Source: Rhodoferax sp. (GTDB taxonomy: Bacteria; Pseudomonadota; Gammaproteobacteria; Burkholderiales; Burkholderiaceae_C). Taken from it: DNA of 9,739 nucleotides. Position numbers and translations under genes: made by a program. The notes beneath the pieces were generated by a model that was given only the letters and a program-made list of their open reading frames with translations, ran no database searches and was not told the DNA's origin. Numbering within the stretch: the stretch's first letter is position 1; each line of letters opens with the position of its first letter. The DNA lies in the NCBI GenBank assembly GCA_030833685.1, contig JAURGS010000084.1, forward strand, positions 1 through 9,739, read 5' to 3'. Below are positions 6,871 through 9,739 of the stretch, piece by piece.

Positions 6871-7521
6871 GTGTCCTGGCTTGATTGGCTTGGCTTTCGC
6901 TCTGCAGCGGCAACGCGTGATGAGAGCCGCTGGGTCATGATTGACGTCGAGACCAGCGGACTTGATGTGGACGCCGACGCCTTGTTGGCGATTGCTGCGG
7001 TCGCGATGCGGGTGGATTGGGAGGCCGAGCGGCTCTCAATCAGGCCGGTAGACAGCTTTGAGGTGCTGCTCTGCCAGCAAGATATTGTGTCAACCAAAGA
7101 CAACATCATCTTGCACGGCATTGGCGTGCAAGCCCAGCGTGGTGGTGCGGCACCACGCCAGGCGATGCAGGCTTTGAGCGACTATGTTGCAGGCTCGCCC
7201 CTGCTGGCTTTTCACGCTGCGTTCGACAAGGCGGTGATTGAGCGACAGCTGCGTCTGCTGGGATTGCCTGGCTTGACGAGCCCCTGGGTCGATGTAGAGC
7301 ACCTGTGTGCCGTGACGCACGAGGCCGCCCGGGCACGATCGCTGGATGACTGGATGGCTTATTTTTCTATCGACTGTGCTGTGCGCCACCAGGCGGCATC
7401 CGACGCCTTGGCCCAGTGCGAGGTGCTTCAGCGCATCTGGCCGCAGCTCTGCCAGCAGTGTGCAAACTGGCAAGACCTTGAGCGCCTGGCCCGACAGCGC
7501 CGCTGGCTCGCGGCGCACTAA
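6871..7521 (+). CDS. DEDDh 3'-5' exonuclease, DnaQ/RNase T fold
   Basis: The protein has 216 residues. All DEDDh motifs are intact: Exo I VMIDVETSGLD (Asp25, Glu27), Exo II LLAFHAAFDKAVIERQL (Asp119) and Exo III HQAASDA (His173, Asp178). Two metal ions held by these acids would remove nucleotides from 3' ends of DNA or RNA. It lacks the long C-terminal tail that ties DnaQ to the polymerase subunit, and it is not next to polymerase genes, so it is not the replicative epsilon subunit. A DNA-repair, RNA-trimming or small-nucleotide substrate is possible. The start is GTG at 6871 with only a weak AGG at 6860-6862, five bases after the previous stop, which implies translational coupling to the DUF294 protein. 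It probably acts with or downstream of that protein, but how is unknown. Confidence 0.9.
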   Translation: MSWLDWLGFRSAAATRDESRWVMIDVETSGLDVDADALLAIAAVAMRVDWEAERLSIRPVDSFEVLLCQQDIVSTKDNIILHGIGVQAQRGGAAPRQAMQALSDYVAGSPLLAFHAAFDKAVIERQLRLLGLPGLTSPWVDVEHLCAVTHEAARARSLDDWMAYFSIDCAVRHQAASDALAQCEVLQRIWPQLCQQCANWQDLERLARQRRWLAAH

Positions 7522-7568
7522 ACGCTTACCCGGCCGGTGCGGGGTATCAGCACAGTGCAGGGCGCCGT

Positions 7569-7574
7569 TATAAT
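7569..7574 (+). promoter_or_regulatory. TATAAT -10 box of the rpsF operon promoter
   Basis: A perfect TATAAT sits 48 bases after the exonuclease stop and predicts a transcript start near 7581. No convincing -35 hexamer lies 16-18 bases upstream, so strength may depend on other contacts. The position gives a leader of about 77 bases that begins just before the S6:S18-type hairpin. Confidence 0.65.
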
Positions 7575-7586
7575 GTTGGGCTTGCC

Positions 7587-7619
7587 TTGCCGCACCCCGT
7601 CCAGACGCCGGGGGTGGCA
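7587..7619 (+). promoter_or_regulatory. Probable S6:S18-binding leader hairpin of the rpsF mRNA
   Basis: CACCCC (7593-7598) pairs with GGGGTG (7611-7616). Below this stem CCG (7590-7592) is unpaired opposite a single G (7617), and TG (7588-7589) pairs with CA (7618-7619). A short inner stem CGT/ACG with loop CCAG caps it. A stem carrying an unpaired CCG in the rpsF leader is the described signature of the motif bound by the S6:S18 complex, mimicking its 16S rRNA site, and it lets the proteins repress their own operon. The match is by eye; binding is inferred. Confidence 0.65.
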
Positions 7620-7657
7620 CTTTGCCTCGTCAGAGGTTTTTTCCACAAGGAGTCTCA

Positions 7658-8023
7658 ATGCGTCATTATGAAATCATTCTCATGATCCATCCGGATCAGA
7701 GCGAGCAGGTTCCGGCCATGCTTGATCGTTACAAAAGCATGATCACCGGCGGTGGTGGAAAGATTCACCGTGTCGAAGACTGGGGTCGCCGCCAGATGGT
7801 CTACATGATCAACAAGCTGGCCAAGGCGCATTACCTGTGCATCAACATCGAGGCTGACCAGGCTGTGATGGCCGAGCTGGAGCACGCCTTCAAGTTCAAT
7901 GACGCCGTGCTGCGTCACCTGACCGTGCTCAAGAAGAAGGCTGAAACCGGACCGTCGTCGATGATGAAGACGGTTGAGCGCGAGGATTCGCGCCGTTCTC
8001 AGCAGGCTGAAGCACAGGCCTGA
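7658..8023 (+). CDS. rpsF: 30S ribosomal protein S6
   Basis: S6 pairs with S18 on the platform of the small ribosomal subunit. The 121-residue product begins MRHYEIILMIHPDQSEQ and contains the conserved DWGRRQMVYMINKLAKAHY and the FKFNDAVLRHLTV strand, followed by a polar, disordered-looking tail rich in Ser, Glu and Gln. The frame is open 12 codons further upstream, but ATG at 7658 is chosen because the family starts there and AAGGAG (7647-7652) lies five bases before it. It is the first gene of the rpsF-priB-rpsR-rplI operon and is probably controlled by the leader hairpin. Confidence 0.97.
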   Translation: MRHYEIILMIHPDQSEQVPAMLDRYKSMITGGGGKIHRVEDWGRRQMVYMINKLAKAHYLCINIEADQAVMAELEHAFKFNDAVLRHLTVLKKKAETGPSSMMKTVEREDSRRSQQAEAQA

Positions 8024-8044
8024 GTGCCCGTGTGACAGCGCAGT

Positions 8045-8341
8045 GTGGAATCAGTCAACCATTTTGAGGTCGTCGCAAGAATCACAGAGCTGGAACCGCT
8101 GAGGTACGCACCCTCTGGTGTGCCGGTTCTCAATGGGCTTATCGACCATGAGTCGACAGCTGTTGAGGCAGGGCAATCCAGGCAGGTGCAAGCCTTAATT
8201 CGGTTTGTTGCGATGGGTACCGAGGCAGAGCGCCTGGCCACCCAAAGCGTTGGCAGCCAGTGGCACTTCAAAGGTTTTTTAGCTAGCCCCAAAGGCCGAC
8301 AAAGACTGGTATTTCACATACAGAACTTTGCCCAATGTTGA
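8045..8341 (+). CDS. priB: Primosomal replication protein N (PriB)
   Basis: PriB is a small dimeric OB-fold single-strand-DNA-binding protein that helps PriA reload DnaB at stalled forks. The 98-residue product has the OB-fold landmarks of betaproteobacterial PriB: ARITELEPLRYAPSGVPVLN, then HES-x-x-x-EAGQSRQV, VAMGTEAERLA, the barrel strand WHFKGFLAS and a C-terminal HIQNF. An in-frame stop at 8033 limits the start, so GTG at 8045 is the first available codon, with no good ribosome site. Translation may therefore be low or depend on ribosomes leaving rpsF 21 bases upstream. The placement between rpsF and rpsR is classical. A minor truncation of the true start seems unlikely given the stop. 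Confidence 0.92.
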   Translation: MESVNHFEVVARITELEPLRYAPSGVPVLNGLIDHESTAVEAGQSRQVQALIRFVAMGTEAERLATQSVGSQWHFKGFLASPKGRQRLVFHIQNFAQC

Positions 8342-8366
8342 TATTTTTAGATTAAAGGAGTCCATC

Positions 8367-8648
8367 ATGCCCGGACCAAAACGTTTTAACAAAGACAAGC
8401 GCCCCAAGCGCCCCGCGCAAAACCTGCTGTTCAAGCGCAAGCGCTTTTGCCGCTTCACCGTCACTGGTGTCGAAGAAATTGACTACAAGGACATCGACAC
8501 CCTGCGTGACTTTATTGCTGAGAACGGCAAGATCATTCCCGCTCGCCTGACCGGCACGCGTGCGATTTTTCAGCGCCAGCTCAACACCGCCATCAAGCGC
8601 GCGCGCTTTCTGGCTCTGTTGCCTTACAGCGATCAGCACAAGATTTAA
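8367..8648 (+). CDS. rpsR: 30S ribosomal protein S18
   Basis: S18 binds S6 and helix 22 of 16S rRNA on the platform near the mRNA exit. The 93-residue product starts MPGPKRFNKDKRPKRPAQN and contains the family core RFCRFTVTGVEEIDYKD, then LRDFIAENGKIIPARLTGT and QRQLNTAIKRARFLALLPY. The frame extends upstream into priB, but ATG at 8367 has AAAGGAG (8354-8360) six bases before it and matches the family start. A single Cys (CRF) is present, not a zinc-ribbon set. Together with S6 it would form the repressor of this operon's leader. Confidence 0.97.
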   Translation: MPGPKRFNKDKRPKRPAQNLLFKRKRFCRFTVTGVEEIDYKDIDTLRDFIAENGKIIPARLTGTRAIFQRQLNTAIKRARFLALLPYSDQHKI

Positions 8649-8659
8649 GGAGCCGCAAC

Positions 8660-9112
8660 ATGCAAATTATTCTGCTTGAAAAAGTGGTGAACCTTGGCAA
8701 CCTGGGCGATATCGTCAGGGTCAAGGACGGCTACGCACGCAACTTTCTGATTCCCAGCGGCCAGGCTCGCCGTGCAACGGCCGCGGCCAAAGAGGCGTTC
8801 GAGGCCCGCCGCGCTGAGCTGGAAAAAGCCGCTGCTGAAAAACTCGCACAAGCCAAGGTCTTGGGCGAGAAGCTTGCTGGCACGACCCTGAAGATGACCC
8901 AAAAGGCTGGCGTTGATGGCCGCCTGTTCGGCTCTGTGACCAACGCGGATATCGCCGAAGAGCTCAAGAAGTCAGGCTTTGAGGTATCCAAGGCGCAGGT
9001 ACGCATGCCCAACGGCCCGATCAAAACTGTCAGCGACAGCATGGTGAGCGTATCCTTGCACACCGACGTGTTGGTTGAAGTGCAGGTTACGGTCTACGGC
9101 GAGACAGCCTAA
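8660..9112 (+). CDS. rplI: 50S ribosomal protein L9
   Basis: L9 binds 23S rRNA near the L1 stalk and helps hold the reading frame. The 150-residue product has the full family layout: an N-terminal RNA-binding domain (MQIILLEKVVNLGNLGDIV, VKDGYARNFLIP), a long charged connecting helix (about residues 40-75, Ala/Glu/Lys rich), and a C-terminal domain with DGRLFGSVTNADIAEEL and a final beta hairpin. The ribosome site AAGGAG (8647-8652) overlaps the rpsR stop codon. It is the last gene of the operon, with a terminator 28 bases after the stop. Confidence 0.97.
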   Translation: MQIILLEKVVNLGNLGDIVRVKDGYARNFLIPSGQARRATAAAKEAFEARRAELEKAAAEKLAQAKVLGEKLAGTTLKMTQKAGVDGRLFGSVTNADIAEELKKSGFEVSKAQVRMPNGPIKTVSDSMVSVSLHTDVLVEVQVTVYGETA

Positions 9113-9139
9113 GGGCTCTCGGCACTGGCCGACGCCCCC

Positions 9140-9171
9140 AAAAGCCGCGGGTTGCATCCTGCGGCTTTTTT
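9140..9171 (+). terminator. Intrinsic terminator of the rpsF-rplI operon
   Basis: AAAAGCCGC (9140-9148) pairs with GCGGCTTTT (9161-9169), with inner pairs GGG (9149-9151) to CCT (9158-9160) including one G-T. A T-run spans 9166-9171. The A-run before and T-run after are symmetrical, so it could also work on the opposite strand. Confidence 0.9.
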
Positions 9172-9183
9172 ATTGCGCACCCG

Positions 9184-9201
9184 TTTTTCACACCTTGTGA
9201 A
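9184..9201 (+). promoter_or_regulatory. Second DnaA-box-like site with an embedded inverted repeat
   Basis: TTTTTCACA (9184-9192) fits the relaxed DnaA box TTWTNCACA. It overlaps a perfect inverted repeat, TTCACA (9187-9192), CCT, TGTGAA (9196-9201), which could be an operator for a dimeric regulator instead. Either reading is by pattern only. Confidence 0.35.
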
Positions 9202-9216
9202 CACGCGCCAGGCTAC

Positions 9217-9225
9217 TTATCCACA
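9217..9225 (+). promoter_or_regulatory. Consensus DnaA box upstream of dnaB
   Basis: TTATCCACA is the exact high-affinity DnaA binding sequence found in bacterial origins. It lies 84 bases before the dnaB start and 46 bases after the operon terminator, where the dnaB promoter should be. A single box this close to a replication gene suggests DnaA control of dnaB transcription rather than an origin. Confidence 0.6.
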
Positions 9226-9242
9226 GCTTGTCACTCGACAGT

Positions 9243-9256
9243 GTGGCTGAAGCCAC
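9243..9256 (+). other. Short leader hairpin before dnaB
   Basis: GTGGC and GCCAC form a 5-bp stem with loop TGAA, about 54 bases before the dnaB start. No T-run follows, so it is not a terminator. It may be a leader structure or chance. Confidence 0.25.
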
Positions 9257-9309
9257 CTACGATCGCTGCTATTGTGCGCGCTGTGCAGTGCGCCTGAAAG
9301 CTTTGATTC

Positions 9310-9739
9310 ATGTCTGCTGTTTTTTCCGACCTCGATACCATCGCCGCTTCCTCTGATTTGCAGCTGGCGCAACTGCGTGTCCCGCCGCACTCGGTAGAGG
9401 CAGAGTCCAGTGTCCTCGGGGGGCTTTTGCTGGACAACGCGGCGTGGGACCGCGTCAATGACGTTGTCTCACCGCAGGACTTTTACCGCTACGAACATCG
9501 CGCCGTTTTTGAGTCGGTCTCTGCGCTGGTCAATGCCGGCAAGCCGGCGGACGTGATCACGGTCTACGAACACCTGCAAAGCACCGGCAAAGCCGAAGAA
9601 ATTGGTGGCCTGAGCTACCTCAATGCCCTGGCGCAGTATGTGCCCGGTGCCGGCAATATTCGCCGCTACGCCGAAATCGTTCGGGACCGCTCGATTCTGC
9701 GCCGCCTGGTCTCGACCAGCGAGGAGATTTCGGCCAATG
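9310..9739 (+). CDS. dnaB: Replicative DNA helicase DnaB, N-terminal part (3' truncated by window)
   Basis: DnaB is the hexameric helicase that unwinds DNA ahead of the replication fork. The visible 143 residues are the N-terminal collar domain that contacts primase and the loader: LRVPPHSVEAESSVLGGLLL, then DNAAWDRV, QDFYRYEHRAVFESV, PADVITVYEHLQ, GGLSYLNALAQYVPGAGNI and YAEIVRDRSILRRLV. The RecA-like ATPase domain, with its Walker A motif, lies beyond the window. The ATG at 9310 gives the usual short extension before the PPHSVEAE motif; the ribosome site is weak (GAAAG, 9296-9300). It is separated from rplI by a terminator and by a spacer with a DnaA box, so it has its own control region although I could not fix a promoter. 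Confidence 0.97.
   Translation, partial: MSAVFSDLDTIAASSDLQLAQLRVPPHSVEAESSVLGGLLLDNAAWDRVNDVVSPQDFYRYEHRAVFESVSALVNAGKPADVITVYEHLQSTGKAEEIGGLSYLNALAQYVPGAGNIRRYAEIVRDRSILRRLVSTSEEISAN

Noticed and set aside
4952..7521. Reading the nucleotidyltransferase-like and exonuclease pair as an anti-phage or toxin-antitoxin system
   Set aside because: The DUF294/CBS architecture and its place behind a DUF4212-SSS symporter match a conserved metabolic neighbourhood, there is no mobile element nearby, and base composition looks like the surroundings.
6871..7521. Calling the exonuclease dnaQ
   Set aside because: It has the DEDDh motifs but lacks the polymerase-binding tail and context of the replicative epsilon subunit, so the symbol would mislead.
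7090..7620. 176-codon open frame on the minus strand opposite the exonuclease gene and rpsF leader
   Set aside because: It is antisense to intact DEDDh motifs and crosses the rpsF promoter and leader hairpin; a shadow of GC-rich coding sequence.
9187..9201. CRP site
   Set aside because: The half-sites are in the opposite orientation (TCACA outward, 3-base gap) to the TGTGA-N6-TCACA pattern.
9184..9225. Replication origin
   Set aside because: Only two DnaA-like sites, no AT-rich unwinding region and no dnaA or dnaN gene nearby.

Overview
The window looks like a chromosomal segment from a betaproteobacterium of the order Burkholderiales, probably family Comamonadaceae. The basis is protein-level resemblance (PpsA, the S6-PriB-S18-L9 cluster, the DUF4212/VC_2705-type symporter) and the GC-rich codon usage. 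No database search was possible, so the genus is left open. All genes are on the + strand. I see no mobile element, tRNA, rRNA or CRISPR array, and no gene-free stretch over 300 bases.

Layout. (1) 1-1412: the C-terminal part of phosphoenolpyruvate synthase (ppsA), cut by the window start. (2) 1413-1570: a spacer with two stem-loops and a plausible sigma70 promoter. (3) 1571-2442: a small two-helix membrane protein whose stop codon overlaps the GTG start of a TPR-repeat protein. (4) 2580-4853: a two-subunit sodium/solute symporter, with a DUF4212 small subunit and an SSS-family large subunit, closed by a strong intrinsic terminator at 4886-4921. (5) 4952-7521: a cNMP-like/CBS/DUF294 nucleotidyltransferase-type protein followed five bases later by a DEDDh exonuclease of the DnaQ/RNase T fold. 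(6) 7569-9171: the ribosomal operon rpsF-priB-rpsR-rplI, with a perfect TATAAT box, a leader hairpin that looks like the S6:S18 autoregulatory motif, and an intrinsic terminator. (7) 9172-9739: a spacer with a consensus DnaA box, then the N-terminal part of the replicative helicase DnaB, cut by the window end.

How the parts fit. PpsA turns pyruvate into PEP, and VC_2705-type symporters are thought to import small organic acids such as acetate, so the left half suggests growth on C2/C3 acids through gluconeogenesis (inference). The order DUF4212, SSS symporter, CBS/DUF294 protein, DnaQ-like exonuclease is one I recall from other proteobacteria such as Vibrio and Pseudomonas. It may be a transporter with its own nucleotide-sensing module, and it is the best candidate here for an under-described system. 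Within it, the large symporter subunit carries a canonical-looking EF-hand loop and a roughly 100-residue hydrophilic insertion. The right half is housekeeping: two ribosomal proteins of the 30S platform, one 50S protein, a primosome protein and the replicative helicase.
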